From positions 21,548-85,547 of the forward strand of contig CANMMF010000014.1 in NCBI GenBank assembly GCA_947498985.1: DNA of 64,000 bases, written 5' to 3'. The notes under the pieces were generated by a model. The model saw only the letters and a list, made by a program, of their open reading frames with translations. It searched no databases and was not told where the DNA came from. The position numbers were made by a program, and so were the translations under genes. Below, piece after piece: positions 35,577 to 44,964 of this stretch (within the stretch, counting starts at the first letter, position 1; every line of letters begins with the position of its first letter). The DNA is from an uncultured Paracoccaceae bacterium. Lineage in GTDB: Bacteria > Pseudomonadota > Alphaproteobacteria > Rhodobacterales > Rhodobacteraceae.

Positions 35577-35802
35577 TATATGTCTCCATAGTTGACGCGC
35601 GGCAGGCGCGCGCATGTGGGAGACAACCTCGTGGTTGATCGTGCTGCGCTGAAGAGCACGTATTGGTCATGCTGGCGCGGTAGCGCAGAAACGTTGGTCA
35701 CAGACTGGTCACTGCCAGCGATACGGGCCCTGGTGGCTTGACGTAGCCTGGTCACGGACCGATCATGAGCCTTAATTTCTTGAGATATTTGGTGGTTCGC
35801 TT
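35577..35802. promoter_or_regulatory. Divergent promoter region with TGGTCA repeats
   Basis: TGGTCA(C/T) occurs at 35664, 35695, 35706 and 35749, all in the same orientation. This clusters between the divergent traG and the next gene; candidate operator repeats. Confidence 0.45.
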
Positions 35803-36522
35803 ATGGCAGAGGACAGTATCGCATCAGCATTCGACACGAAGACGCGCGCCAAGATCAGGGCGGCGCTGAAATCCTATATGAAAGCGCACCGGATCGGCGT
35901 CCCCACCCTCCATGATCGCGTCCTCAAGGCAGACCCCAAGAAACGCATAGTGTCGATGCCTTCGATGCAGCGGCTCATCCGTAGCACACACCATAGCAGT
36001 GAAATGCTGATGGAGATGTCTTTTCTGTTCCTCGAAGCAGAAGGGATTGAACTACCAGCCGACCCTGACGATCCGCTGGCTGGATTCACAGAAGCCCTTG
36101 AAGGGTTTCTCGTACCCGCCGATGAGCAGGAAGCCGAGAAGTTCTATTGGGGCGAACTAGACGGGCGCTACCAGATCGATCCGGCAGGGATTCCTCCGGT
36201 TGCGATCTTGATCCAAACGACCGAGGGCACGAACGCGGTTCGGGTCTCCGAAGAACACATCATCATGGCACCGGATGTCGTAACTCGATTTGAGGGCGTT
36301 ATGGTCAAGCGCGAACGGTGGCTCTTCGGATTGCTACGCAACAGACTGACCTACGAGCCGCGCGTTTATTGGCTTATCAAAGCATCGGAGCTGAACGCAG
36401 ATGAGGACCGTATGAAGCTGACCGGTCACGTCCAAGAGCAACCGTTCAGAATTGCCCGTGCCGCCGCCAAGGACAGGCTGGTTCAGGAAATCACAATCGT
36501 GAAAACGGAGGTGTCGTCATGA
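35803..36522 (+). CDS. Hypothetical protein
   Basis: 239 residues, not recognised. The N-terminal ~65 residues are basic and helical (TKTRAKIRAALKSYMKAHRI), possibly DNA binding. The C-terminal half is strand-rich. Coupled to the ankyrin gene by ATGA. Confidence 0.65.
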   Translation: MAEDSIASAFDTKTRAKIRAALKSYMKAHRIGVPTLHDRVLKADPKKRIVSMPSMQRLIRSTHHSSEMLMEMSFLFLEAEGIELPADPDDPLAGFTEALEGFLVPADEQEAEKFYWGELDGRYQIDPAGIPPVAILIQTTEGTNAVRVSEEHIIMAPDVVTRFEGVMVKRERWLFGLLRNRLTYEPRVYWLIKASELNADEDRMKLTGHVQEQPFRIARAAAKDRLVQEITIVKTEVSS

Positions 36523-36896
36523 GCGAAGATGAAACCCAGCCGCGAGTGAAACAGCAAGCGCCGACTAAACTGGTGCCGCCCAAATTCTTCGAAATGGATA
36601 TGACCGGTCCGGCCTACTACGCCGATATGGCCGCCCTGGAGCGCCGCATTGTTAACGGCATCGATATCAACCGCACAGACGAGGCGACAGGGCTTTCTGC
36701 GCTGCATGTAGCGGTTGGCACCAACAACCTCGCCCTGACCAAAGCACTTGTCGAAGAACATGGCGCAAAATTCTTTGCGGACCGCTTTGGGCGTTGGCCG
36801 AGCCTGATTGCCATCGAGTGCGAAGTCAGCGACGAGCTTTCCGACTACATCGCTGAAGCTGAAGCCCGGTTTCTAGGCCTGAGCGATCAGGGCTGA
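36519..36896 (+). CDS. Ankyrin-repeat protein
   Basis: 125 residues with about two ankyrin repeats (TGLSALHVAVGTNNLALTKAL; HGAKFFADRFGRWPSLIAIE). A protein-interaction role. The stop overlaps the convergent phosphatase-like gene by 10 bp. Confidence 0.7.
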   Translation: MSEDETQPRVKQQAPTKLVPPKFFEMDMTGPAYYADMAALERRIVNGIDINRTDEATGLSALHVAVGTNNLALTKALVEEHGAKFFADRFGRWPSLIAIECEVSDELSDYIAEAEARFLGLSDQG

Positions 36897-37228
36897 TCCG
36901 CAAGTAGCGTCTTGATGCGATCACCTACTTTTTCTTCCAAAAGGGCGATCAGCACAGGATCATCACGCTCAAATTCATCGGGAATATGCAGCGTGATGAT
37001 GCGCGCATCGGCAGGGCGCTGCTTGAACTTCTTGCGCACCCGTTCGCGGTGATGTGTTTCCATCGCAAAGATCACATCAGCGGACGCAACGAGCTCCTTG
37101 CTCAAGGGCAAAGGCGCATCCGGTGACGTGCCAGCAGAGACCGCTTCCACACCGTCCCAGGCACTGAATACAGATTCAGCGATCGGGCTGCGGAGCTTAT
37201 TCGCGGTACAGACAAACAGGACTTTCAT
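36887..37228 (-). CDS. Low-molecular-weight protein tyrosine phosphatase-like protein
   Basis: 113 residues. The N-terminal MKVLFVCTANKLRSPIAE holds the CX5R phosphate loop; GTSPDAPLPLSKE and ADVIFAMETHHRERV follow as in LMW-PTP relatives. Asp general acid probably in RDDP. Substrate unknown. Confidence 0.8.
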   Translation of the reverse strand: MKVLFVCTANKLRSPIAESVFSAWDGVEAVSAGTSPDAPLPLSKELVASADVIFAMETHHRERVRKKFKQRPADARIITLHIPDEFERDDPVLIALLEEKVGDRIKTLLADQP

Positions 37229-37937
37229 GGTCCTGATATTAATGAAACAGAGCGCTGTCTGAAAGGCAGCACAGTACAATATCCTTTCATTCGATGCCCC
37301 GATTGAAAGGAGCAGATGCCCAAGAGTATTTGCGATTCCGCGTGACCATAAGTTGACCAACCAATTGAAATCATGCACTCTATTCCGCAGTGGAAGCCAG
37401 TATAGCGCTAGTGGTTAACGCTTCCTTAATATCCGCAATGAGATAATGGGGTGAGAGGTCGTTAAGGCCGAATACAAGATGTGCGCGGTGAGACCGCGCC
37501 ATCTTGGCAAGGGGGTGCTTGCGCCCCCCGTTGCATCCCCCAGCTGATCGGCAATCTCAGGCATTGAGCCTGTCTTTGCCGATGGCAGCGCGCATTTGTG
37601 CGATCTAGCAAGCGGTCTGTGACCAACTTGTGATCTTCCGAAATGGCGCGCTGCATCCGACCTTCTCCGTAAAACTGCGAAGCCCGCCAGGGGGAGATGT
37701 CTCTCTCCCACCTGGACCCCCATAGATCAGGGCTTTCGCGCCCTGAAACCACGACCAAAGAAAGACTTCGCTCTCTCTTTGGAAACTCATCGAGGAACGG
37801 GTGCCCGTTCCATTGCACCAGGACTTGGAGAATTCCCTCTCAACCTGGACCGAACCATGGACCTGCGTTTCGGCGCGGGGCCACGAGCAGGGAAGCTCCC
37901 TGCACGGCACGACGATAAGAAAGAGGCGGCAAGCGGC
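37229..37937. other. Non-coding region, candidate oriT
   Basis: About 700 bp without a convincing gene, upstream of mobC and the relaxase. It has a nested hairpin ATCGGCAA (37547-37554) / TTGCCGAT (37576-37583) with inner arms CAGGC / GCCTG. A second inverted repeat is CCAGGGGGAGA / TCTCCCACCTGG around 37687-37715. GTGACCA motifs lie at 37342 and 37619. The position fits an origin of transfer; the nic site cannot be placed. Confidence 0.45.
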
Positions 37938-38288
37938 ATGTCCGGCAGCGGCAGCGAAACCAGGAAGCGGCGCGTTACGCTGAGCGCGCGCTTCAACGAT
38001 ACGGAGGCGGCTCTTGTGAAAGAGCAGGCCTGCCGTGCTGGTCTGCCTGTATCTGCGCTCATTCGCAACGCAGTACTTTCACAAAAGCCGCCACGCAAAT
38101 CTCGCATGCCGCGGCTTGAGCGCAAGACAGCGGCGCAGTTGCTCGGTCAGATCGGCCAGCTTGCGCAGGCGCTGCGCGATGCTGCCGATGATGATCAGAC
38201 CGCGCCCGCTGATGTGATCGAGGCGGCGCACCGTGATCTTGCCGATATGCGCAGCGCTCTCTTTGAGGCGCTTGGCCGCGAGCCGTGA
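37938..38288 (+). CDS. MobC-like relaxosome accessory protein
   Basis: 116 residues. RKRRVTLSARFNDTEAALVKEQA followed by LIRNAVLSQ is the RHH-like MobC pattern, with a helical C-terminus (LLGQIGQLAQALRDAA). It ends 10 bp before the relaxase start. The start could lie further upstream at 37857. Confidence 0.75.
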   Translation: MSGSGSETRKRRVTLSARFNDTEAALVKEQACRAGLPVSALIRNAVLSQKPPRKSRMPRLERKTAAQLLGQIGQLAQALRDAADDDQTAPADVIEAAHRDLADMRSALFEALGREP

Positions 38289-38297
38289 GGGGGCACC

Positions 38298-39914
38298 ATG
38301 ATCCTCAAAGGCGGCCAGCGGGCGAATGGCGGTGATCTTGCTATCCATCTGATGAACAGCTTCGATAACGAGCGCGTCGAAATCGTAGAGCTGCGCGGGG
38401 CTGTCGCCGATGATCTCTATGGTGCATTCGCGGAATTTGAAGCCGTTGCCGCCGGAACGCGCGCCCAGAAATATCTCTACAGCCTGTCGATCAATCCGCC
38501 CGAGCCGCTCACACAAGATCAGTATCTTGAAGCCATCGCGACCATCGAAGACCGTTTGGGTCTGACCGGTCAGCCGCGTGCAGTCGTTTTTCATGCAAAG
38601 CCCGATGAGACCGGTATTGCCCGCGAGCATTGTCATGTCGTCTGGTCGCGTATCGAAATCGAAATCGAAAAGATGAAAGCGATCCATCTGAGCCATGACA
38701 AGAGCAAGCTGATGGACTGCGCTGTCGAGCTCTCTCACCGTTTTGGTTTCGAGCTGCCGCCCGGCCTCAAAGCCTGGGAAGACAAACACGGCTTCAAGAA
38801 GGACAAGCTGGAACCGACCCTCGCTGAAATAGCGCAGCAGGACGACACGGGCATCACACCTGAAGAACGCCGCGCCGAGATTACGCAGGCCTACGAGCAG
38901 GCTGATAGCGCGGAAGCGTTTCGCGCCGCCCTTGATGACCGGGACTATGTGCTGGCCAAACGGGACCGGCGCGGCCTTGTGATCGTTGATCGGCAGTGCG
39001 CGGTGCACAGCCTCACCCGTTACATCAAGGGTCACAAGGCCCGCGATATCAAAGCCAAGCTCGCCGGTCTTGAGCCGGATGATCTGCCGTCCGTTGATCA
39101 GGCCAAGACATTGATCAAAGACCGCGCCCGCCAGAAGCAGAGTGAAGGCAAAGCGCAAGTTGAGGGAAACAATGGCGAGGGAAACAGCGGCGAGGGGACA
39201 GGTGTTGATCTTGCCGCCATGCGCAAGTCATTGGAGCGCGGGCTCGCTGAGAAAAACGCACGGCGCGGTGCGCGCTTGCAGGCCAAAGAGCAGCAGATGC
39301 TGACGCGCCAGCAAAGTGAGCGGCTTGCCCTGCACCGTGCTCAGCTGCGCGAGAGCAAGCGGCTTGGTTTTCGGGCGCGGCGGGCCGTGGCTGATTTGAT
39401 CGGCAAAACGCCGGGGCTGCGCTCAGTGCTGGGCCCGCTGCAAAGGCGCACCCATCTCGATCCTGCCGAACGGCACAAGAAAGAAGATGAAGCACTCAAG
39501 CGTCGTCATGATCTTGAGAAGAAGGATGCCGCGCGTCACAAGCGGGTGGCAGAAAGACTGCAAACTCGCGAACGGCAAGCCTTGGAAAGGCGTATGAAGC
39601 GCGCCGCGCTTAAGGCGCAATCACCCGAGCAGCCGCTGCGCCTTGAGTTTGCGGCGGCGGCGCAGGGTGTTCGCGCGCGCCAGGACAGTGATCTGCCGAA
39701 GGGCAAAGTCTCTGAGCAGTTCAACGATGCCGGAGAATTCAGTGAAGGCCGCGCCGAAGCGCTGGCCGCTGAAGCGGAAGATGCAGCTGATGATCAGCAG
39801 CAGGCGCGCAGCTGGAAACAGCGCACGGAAGAGCTGGATGAAGCGGATGAGCGCCGCCGGTCGCGCAAGAACAAGCGCGGTCGCGGTGCCGGTTACAAGC
39901 GCGATGATGACTAG
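38298..39914 (+). CDS. Relaxase (MobP/VirD2-like mobilization nuclease)
   Basis: 538 residues. N-terminal relaxase domain: ILKGGQRANGGDLAIHLMN at the start and the metal-binding His cluster in VFHAKPDETGIAREHCHVVW at 96-115. The long Lys/Arg/Glu-rich C-terminus is probably coiled coil. It nicks oriT and pilots DNA through TraG. This makes the island mobilizable. Confidence 0.88.
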   Translation: MILKGGQRANGGDLAIHLMNSFDNERVEIVELRGAVADDLYGAFAEFEAVAAGTRAQKYLYSLSINPPEPLTQDQYLEAIATIEDRLGLTGQPRAVVFHAKPDETGIAREHCHVVWSRIEIEIEKMKAIHLSHDKSKLMDCAVELSHRFGFELPPGLKAWEDKHGFKKDKLEPTLAEIAQQDDTGITPEERRAEITQAYEQADSAEAFRAALDDRDYVLAKRDRRGLVIVDRQCAVHSLTRYIKGHKARDIKAKLAGLEPDDLPSVDQAKTLIKDRARQKQSEGKAQVEGNNGEGNSGEGTGVDLAAMRKSLERGLAEKNARRGARLQAKEQQMLTRQQSERLALHRAQLRESKRLGFRARRAVADLIGKTPGLRSVLGPLQRRTHLDPAERHKKEDEALKRRHDLEKKDAARHKRVAERLQTRERQALERRMKRAALKAQSPEQPLRLEFAAAAQGVRARQDSDLPKGKVSEQFNDAGEFSEGRAEALAAEAEDAADDQQQARSWKQRTEELDEADERRRSRKNKRGRGAGYKRDDD

Positions 39915-39980
39915 AACGCGACCAGGACAGGCACAGCGTGCGACTGATAGCAATTGCGTAACTCTCAAAAGGAGCGCGCT

Positions 39981-40289
39981 ATGGATGTCTTTCTCGATGA
40001 CCGCAGACAAACCCCGCTTGGCTGGACCCATGTTTATTGGCCGGACCAGGCGATTGCCCTGCTGGAGACCGGCAAAGTCAAATGCATCAGTCTTGATCAT
40101 GATCTTGGTGACGATGCTCGCGGCACCGGCGCGGACGTGCTGCACTGGATATTGGAAGCGGTTCGTAAGGACGGCTTCACGCCGCCGCAAATCTTTATCC
40201 ACACCGCCGATCCGCTCGCCAAGGTGCATATGCGCGCGCTGCTGGATCAGATCACTGCATTGACGGAGCGCGCTCCAAGCGCATTGTGA
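39981..40289 (+). CDS. Cyclic-phosphate-processing receiver-like domain protein
   Basis: 102 residues. FLDDRRQTPLGWTHVYWP, then ISLDHDLGDDARGTGADVL and IFIHTADPLAKVHM, match the family annotated as cyclic-phosphate processing receiver domain. A strong AAAAGGAG site supports the start. Possibly linked to RNA repair or nucleotide signalling; exact role unknown. Confidence 0.75.
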   Translation: MDVFLDDRRQTPLGWTHVYWPDQAIALLETGKVKCISLDHDLGDDARGTGADVLHWILEAVRKDGFTPPQIFIHTADPLAKVHMRALLDQITALTERAPSAL

Positions 40290-40366
40290 CCAGCTTGTGC
40301 GCAAGAAATTGATGCTGAGGTTCTCCATTTTTTTCAACAGCCGAAACCATAATTGAGGATCATTCC

Positions 40367-40948
40367 ATGAGATTGACCATTGCAGAGACCGAGCTGCTTC
40401 GGGGTAAAGAGCAGCGAACCGCCGCCGCCTTAGATGCCATCAAACGCGATATGGAAGCTGCGTCCATGAATGCGAGTACCAATCACCCGCATCCAGCACC
40501 GCAGCATTGTCATCCCGGTTGGTATTCGGCGTTTGGCGAATTCGGCGAAGTTCGCGATTGCCTTGTCAGCGAGTACAACGAAATTCACCGCCGCAGAAAG
40601 CTCCATGACAAGCTCGTCCTTCCCGAGCCTTCCGGAGAGCGCAGCTATGTGTACACGCGGCTTGATGCCTTTGGGCATGCGGGCTCGCGCACTTTGGTTA
40701 GCGTCAGGACCTATCTTTGCCGCTACTATCTCTGGCAGCACAACGAGCGTGTCATGCCCTGGAGCGTGGTGCTGCGGCCCGATCGCACGCTGATCCGGCA
40801 GATCACCGGCAAGCGCCATTTACGCGGACCGTGGCGCTGCTTCTTTTTCGGTGCAGGCAAGGAGCGCGCGCATGCCTTTGAGTTCTCCGAGTGGATTATT
40901 GGGCCCGATGGAAAACGCATGCGACGTCCGGCGGAAGGCGCGGAATAA
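40367..40948 (+). CDS. Hypothetical protein
   Basis: 193 residues, unrecognised. His/Trp-rich (NHPHPAPQHCHPGWYSAFGE; WRCFFFGAGKERAHAFEF). GC-rich codon use like the mobilization genes, so it likely belongs to that module. Confidence 0.6.
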   Translation: MRLTIAETELLRGKEQRTAAALDAIKRDMEAASMNASTNHPHPAPQHCHPGWYSAFGEFGEVRDCLVSEYNEIHRRRKLHDKLVLPEPSGERSYVYTRLDAFGHAGSRTLVSVRTYLCRYYLWQHNERVMPWSVVLRPDRTLIRQITGKRHLRGPWRCFFFGAGKERAHAFEFSEWIIGPDGKRMRRPAEGAE

Positions 40949-41505
40949 ATCGTACGCTTGGAAAGGCACAGGTGATAGTCGAAGGCCGGAGGAATACCGC
41001 CAGGTCATACTTGACGTAACTGGTTGCAGACCGCGAAGTGCATATTGTATTTCTTGTTTCCTGCGGTGATGTGACCGTCCCGTATTGCAGCAATATCAAG
41101 AAAGACGAAGGCCGTCCTTTGGGGCGGCCCTCTTGATTTGCTGGAGTCTTGACGAATTTCTGTAGAAACGTCATCGAGTCCGGCTCTTGAGGAACACGGC
41201 ACAGATTTCGATCTGGTAATCGGGCAGACATACTACCGCTGGCGCAATCAATATGTAGGGATGGGAACCGGCCAACTCAAAGAGCTCAAGCGAGATGCTG
41301 CCGGATTTTTGAGTGGTCTGTCCAGTTTGTAGTCTGTTTATTGCTCAGAGTGCTCAGCAACGGAGCGCTTGGTTCCGCCTCATAGTTCCTCGACAAAAAC
41401 ATCGTACAGTTCGGGAACTCGGTGCTTCACGGCGAAAATTGGAAAAAGCAAAGCGAGAACAATCGCAAAGATGGCCGCCAGCAATACCGGAAACCATTTT
41501 CTCCG
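40949..41505. other. Intergenic region with IS relic
   Basis: No intact gene. A hairpin around 41108-41131 (GGCCG-CGGCC arms) may end the mobilization transcript. An IS3 OrfA relic follows at 41213. Confidence 0.4.
41213..41312 (+). pseudogene. IS3-family OrfA relic (middle part)
   Basis: The frame reads IGQTYYRWRNQYVGMG and GQLKELKRD, the recognition-helix and leucine-zipper region of IS3-type OrfA. Flanks are not coding, so only a fragment remains. Confidence 0.6.
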
Positions 41506-41739
41506 TCACTTGTACTGAAGCTCAATGCGCGCTTGCGAGACTTGGCCACTATCATTGACGACAACGCGGATCGTGCGACAGGTTTCAATTGCGAGTTTGA
41601 CAATATCGACGATGTGAGGGTTTTTGGTCTGGACCGCCACCGGGCCGACAAAGAACTGCCAAAATGACTCACGTGGGTCACCACTTCCAGCATCAGAGCA
41701 TTCAATCGCTGTCACCAAGTCTTCTAATTCTCTGGTCAT
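41506..41739 (-). CDS. Small hypothetical protein
   Basis: 77 residues, acidic N-terminus (RELEDLVTAIECSDAGSGD). GGAGG lies 8 bp before the ATG, supporting it. No family recognised. Confidence 0.55.
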   Translation of the reverse strand: MTRELEDLVTAIECSDAGSGDPRESFWQFFVGPVAVQTKNPHIVDIVKLAIETCRTIRVVVNDSGQVSQARIELQYK

Positions 41740-41831
41740 CCCACTACCTCCAACTTCAGTGTGTGTTCGGAGTGTAGCGTCGCAACTCCACCCGATTCAC
41801 GCAAGGCGCTGAAGGCAACAAATTCAACGAA

Positions 41832-42084
41832 CTAGAGCAGCTTGCACTTAGATCCGGCTTTTTCGGTCAAAATTACGTTGCTGGTGCCTGAAGTCGTCTT
41901 AGGCTTTGTAATCCAGGGAATTTTTGCCATTTTCCTGTGTCTTCCACTCTCAACTTCCACTTCAATGCCCCCGTCGAAACCAAACCTCTTGAAAGGATCG
42001 AGCTTTTCGTGCCAAGTTTGTAGGAACCTTTCAATTGCTAGCTTAAATACTTGGCAGTTCGTATTTTGGGGAGGGATGGGGCTG
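41832..42084 (-). pseudogene. Possible C-terminal gene fragment
   Basis: A minus-strand frame with protein-like composition (FKLAIERFLQTWHEKLDPF; GGIEVEVESGRHRKM) ends at 41832 but has no credible start before the divergent lipoprotein gene. Probably the tail of a lost gene. Confidence 0.35.
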
Positions 42085-42906
42085 CGATTTTTTCTTCTTC
42101 TTTTTCTAATGCTTATCTTTGCTGGCTGCTCACCGAGCACAGGGGCGCAGCTGTCTGGATGGCTGACGGAAGATTCTGACATGATTGCTCAATCGCGCCC
42201 GGCGGTTCAACCTAAAAAAGGTGAAGCGCGTGTGCTAAGAGACGAGGGAACCAACGGGTTACGGGTGTATATTTCTCCCAAGCCAACATCTGCGCTCACG
42301 AATTCGACTGTACCTGCTAGTCGGGAAGTGATTGTAGAATTCGAGGCAGCCAGCTCGCTTGGGGTAAGTGTGGAGAGGGTAGTTCTCCCGATAACCCACT
42401 CTAATCATATCTCGATGATCAATAGCCGGCTGAGCCCATCGGGAACGCGGCTGTTTGTGCATTTGAGTATGGACGAAGTTGGCTTGGACTTGTTCCTGGC
42501 CAGTTTGCTCTCTCCAACAGGATTAAGAGGCGTGATTGAAGCCTCTGGTTCAATTAGTGTTACCCCACTTGTTGCTCAGTCTTATAGTTCGGGGATTTTA
42601 GTTGGCTCAGTTTGGACGCGCCGTGACCACGCCGGACGACCTGAGATCATTTTTCATAATCACGTAGAGTTTCCCTACTATGTTGAAACAATTTATCTGA
42701 AGTGTGAAGAAAATATTATTGAGGTCGAAGGAAAGTCGTTAACTTCCTATCCTGGAAGACAATCGAACTTAAGGCTATCCAGCGAAATATGCGATGGTGC
42801 ATTAAGTGTTGTAGCAGTGAAGAAAAGGATAGTTGCGCAAATCCCGAACATCGCGATCATAGATGAGTGGGAGTCAAAATTGATAAGCGGGAGGAAAAAA
42901 AGATGA
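42076..42906 (+). CDS. Predicted lipoprotein, first gene of a secreted-protein module
   Basis: 276 residues from ATG at 42076 after GGGGAGGG. Lipobox LMLIFAGC gives a lipoprotein. The rest is strand-rich (REVIVEFEAASSLGVSVERVV; HISMINSRLSPSGTRLFVHL) with two Cys near the C-terminus. Family not recognised. Base composition is clearly lower in GC than flanking genes. ATGA overlap with the next gene. Confidence 0.65.
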   Translation: MGLRFFLLLFLMLIFAGCSPSTGAQLSGWLTEDSDMIAQSRPAVQPKKGEARVLRDEGTNGLRVYISPKPTSALTNSTVPASREVIVEFEAASSLGVSVERVVLPITHSNHISMINSRLSPSGTRLFVHLSMDEVGLDLFLASLLSPTGLRGVIEASGSISVTPLVAQSYSSGILVGSVWTRRDHAGRPEIIFHNHVEFPYYVETIYLKCEENIIEVEGKSLTSYPGRQSNLRLSSEICDGALSVVAVKKRIVAQIPNIAIIDEWESKLISGRKKR

Positions 42907-44282
42907 AGCTAATCGCAAATTTTTACGCGGTACTACTTTTGGTTTTTTGGGCAGGAACTTCAAATGCGCTTCCAGAGCTGGAAGAACCAGTTGAGCTACC
43001 GGCAAGTTTTGAAGGAATTATCACAGTTTATCCCGATAATCACAATACCACGGAAACACGCAGCTATTGGCTTGTGCCGAGTACGGCAAGGATTGTTCGA
43101 AACCAGAATGATAAACTGGCCTTTGGCTTGGTGCATTCGGGAGTGTCTTCGTTTGATCCTGACGGCGTGAATGCGCTTTTGAACGTCACAGCGCAACCAT
43201 ATATCGATGAAAAAACTTTGAACGACGCAAAAAAGTTAATTGAGCAACAAGCTATGTCGGAAGGCGCAAAGAATGTAAGGTTCAGATTTGTTAGTCCGAC
43301 AGAGACCTCTGCGCAGATACTAATTGGTGGTCAATACTACGACTGGTCTGGTGATGACAAGACCGTTGTCAAGGGTGGAGCCGTGGAGGCTGGTATACCA
43401 TTTCAGGTGAAGATCGACGACAACTTCGATGTTCGGGCACTGGTTCAAGCAGGCGGCGACGACGCTTCAACTTTTGGCGTTCTCTACACAATGAAATTCA
43501 ATGGAGTAGGAGATCGATGTCACTTTGCAGTTGTTGCGGACTTCCAAGAGACTTTCAAGCACTTTAAGGCCTCTGTCAGCGCTTCTGGATGGTTTGGTCT
43601 AGTGAAAGCGGCGGCCACTACTGAGTGGCAGGAACTGAATTCCAAGGGAGCGGTCAAGCTTGAAGTCTACTCTTGTAAGAAAGAGACGTTGGATGAATGG
43701 GATCCAAAAGAACTCGTTAACGGTCTCATGGAGCTCCTTCAACAGAGAACGGGCTTCTTTGCAAAGCGCCTTCAGGCGGGAAGTCTTCCGGATGCTCCCG
43801 GCGGAGCCGGGCGTTGGGGCTGGGGGTTTAGTGCTGGAGGTGGCTTTACTGGTTACGATGACAAAAGAGAGCTGCGGCTAGAAATAGACGCTCAGTACAC
43901 ACGAGAGCAGGAAATTGCATTTGGAATGAGCTTTCCTTCCGGTGGCCCTGAACTAAAGCGCTACGTGAAGAACCTAACAGATTCCAAAAAGCCATACCCA
44001 ACGTCAGACGATTACAAGAGAATCCGAGATCAGCATCGAGATTGCAGAAATAAGAACCTTAGCGCACTAAAGAAACTTAAAGACGATGGTGTGATATCTG
44101 ATGAGCTGTACGATGAGCTAGTTCAGGAATCCATCAAAGAGGGTTGCTATGTCGACTACCGAACAGAAGCTGTGTCTGAATTGTTAAATCTACCCGAAGA
44201 CTATTCATTTGTGGTAAATAATCTTCCAGACACCGATTTGACGCCTGAGTTTATCTATCGCTCTTTGTTGCAGTTGGAGTAG
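42903..44282 (+). CDS. Secreted protein with FGxxHSG-DPDG motif
   Basis: 459 residues with a signal peptide (LIANFYAVLLLVFWAGTSNA). Near residue 75 it has LAFGLVHSGVSSFDPDGVNA, a motif recurring in the protein at 44879. A Gly-rich stretch (GGAGRWGWGFSAGGGFTGYD) and a helical C-terminus with Cys follow. Unrecognised. Confidence 0.65.
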   Translation: MKLIANFYAVLLLVFWAGTSNALPELEEPVELPASFEGIITVYPDNHNTTETRSYWLVPSTARIVRNQNDKLAFGLVHSGVSSFDPDGVNALLNVTAQPYIDEKTLNDAKKLIEQQAMSEGAKNVRFRFVSPTETSAQILIGGQYYDWSGDDKTVVKGGAVEAGIPFQVKIDDNFDVRALVQAGGDDASTFGVLYTMKFNGVGDRCHFAVVADFQETFKHFKASVSASGWFGLVKAAATTEWQELNSKGAVKLEVYSCKKETLDEWDPKELVNGLMELLQQRTGFFAKRLQAGSLPDAPGGAGRWGWGFSAGGGFTGYDDKRELRLEIDAQYTREQEIAFGMSFPSGGPELKRYVKNLTDSKKPYPTSDDYKRIRDQHRDCRNKNLSALKKLKDDGVISDELYDELVQESIKEGCYVDYRTEAVSELLNLPEDYSFVVNNLPDTDLTPEFIYRSLLQLE

Positions 44283-44298
44283 GAAAATAGCCGGTTTA

Positions 44299-44964
44299 TT
44301 GCGCAGCAGGAACACCTTCTTTGCGCTATTGGTGGCTTTGGCTGCGTGTGACAGAGGTGACGATCTGCGCTGGGCCACGCAATGGGCCGAGCTGTCTGGT
44401 GGCTGGCGATCAGCCAGCCACGACACCAACGACGTGGAAATCCTAGAGACCGATGGGACATCAGACGTTAAGTCAACCGGCCTTCGTGGATTTCGTTATG
44501 AGGAAACCCTGACTTGGGGCCATATCGAGCTTTCTGCTAGCCAAGTGTACCTTGATCCGGGGGGTGGACTGTTAGACATCTATTGGATAGCGGACCGCGA
44601 GGCCGCCAACGGTGTAGCCTATAGGAACGACGGTTCGATAGTCGTAGTAATGATGCTGAACAGGCTCGCGGCTAGACTCGCAGGCTCGCAGCAACTCACT
44701 CTTGTAAATGAGGCCGGTAGAATTTTTGCTAGGTTACCTCAACTGAAAACTACATATGATTTGGACACCGGCAATTATAGAATCCTCCAGGCCGATGGTG
44801 AAATTCTTCGTTGCGTTTCTGCTGAAGCTCGCGCTCTCGCGATTTCGGAATTGTCACGAATACAAAAGGACCTCGAAAATGGAAGAGTTTTGGAAAGCCA
44901 GGTATCTGACACTCGCAAGAGGATTGCGCTCTATCTGTCTAGTAATGATAGTCTTTGTCAGTAA
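44299..44964 (+). CDS. Predicted lipoprotein
   Basis: 221 residues from a TTG start; lipobox LLVALAAC. The mature part begins DRGDDLRWATQWAELSGGWR. Strand-rich, unrecognised. It overlaps the next gene by 86 bp, so its 3' end or the next start is uncertain. Confidence 0.55.
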   Translation: MRSRNTFFALLVALAACDRGDDLRWATQWAELSGGWRSASHDTNDVEILETDGTSDVKSTGLRGFRYEETLTWGHIELSASQVYLDPGGGLLDIYWIADREAANGVAYRNDGSIVVVMMLNRLAARLAGSQQLTLVNEAGRIFARLPQLKTTYDLDTGNYRILQADGEILRCVSAEARALAISELSRIQKDLENGRVLESQVSDTRKRIALYLSSNDSLCQ

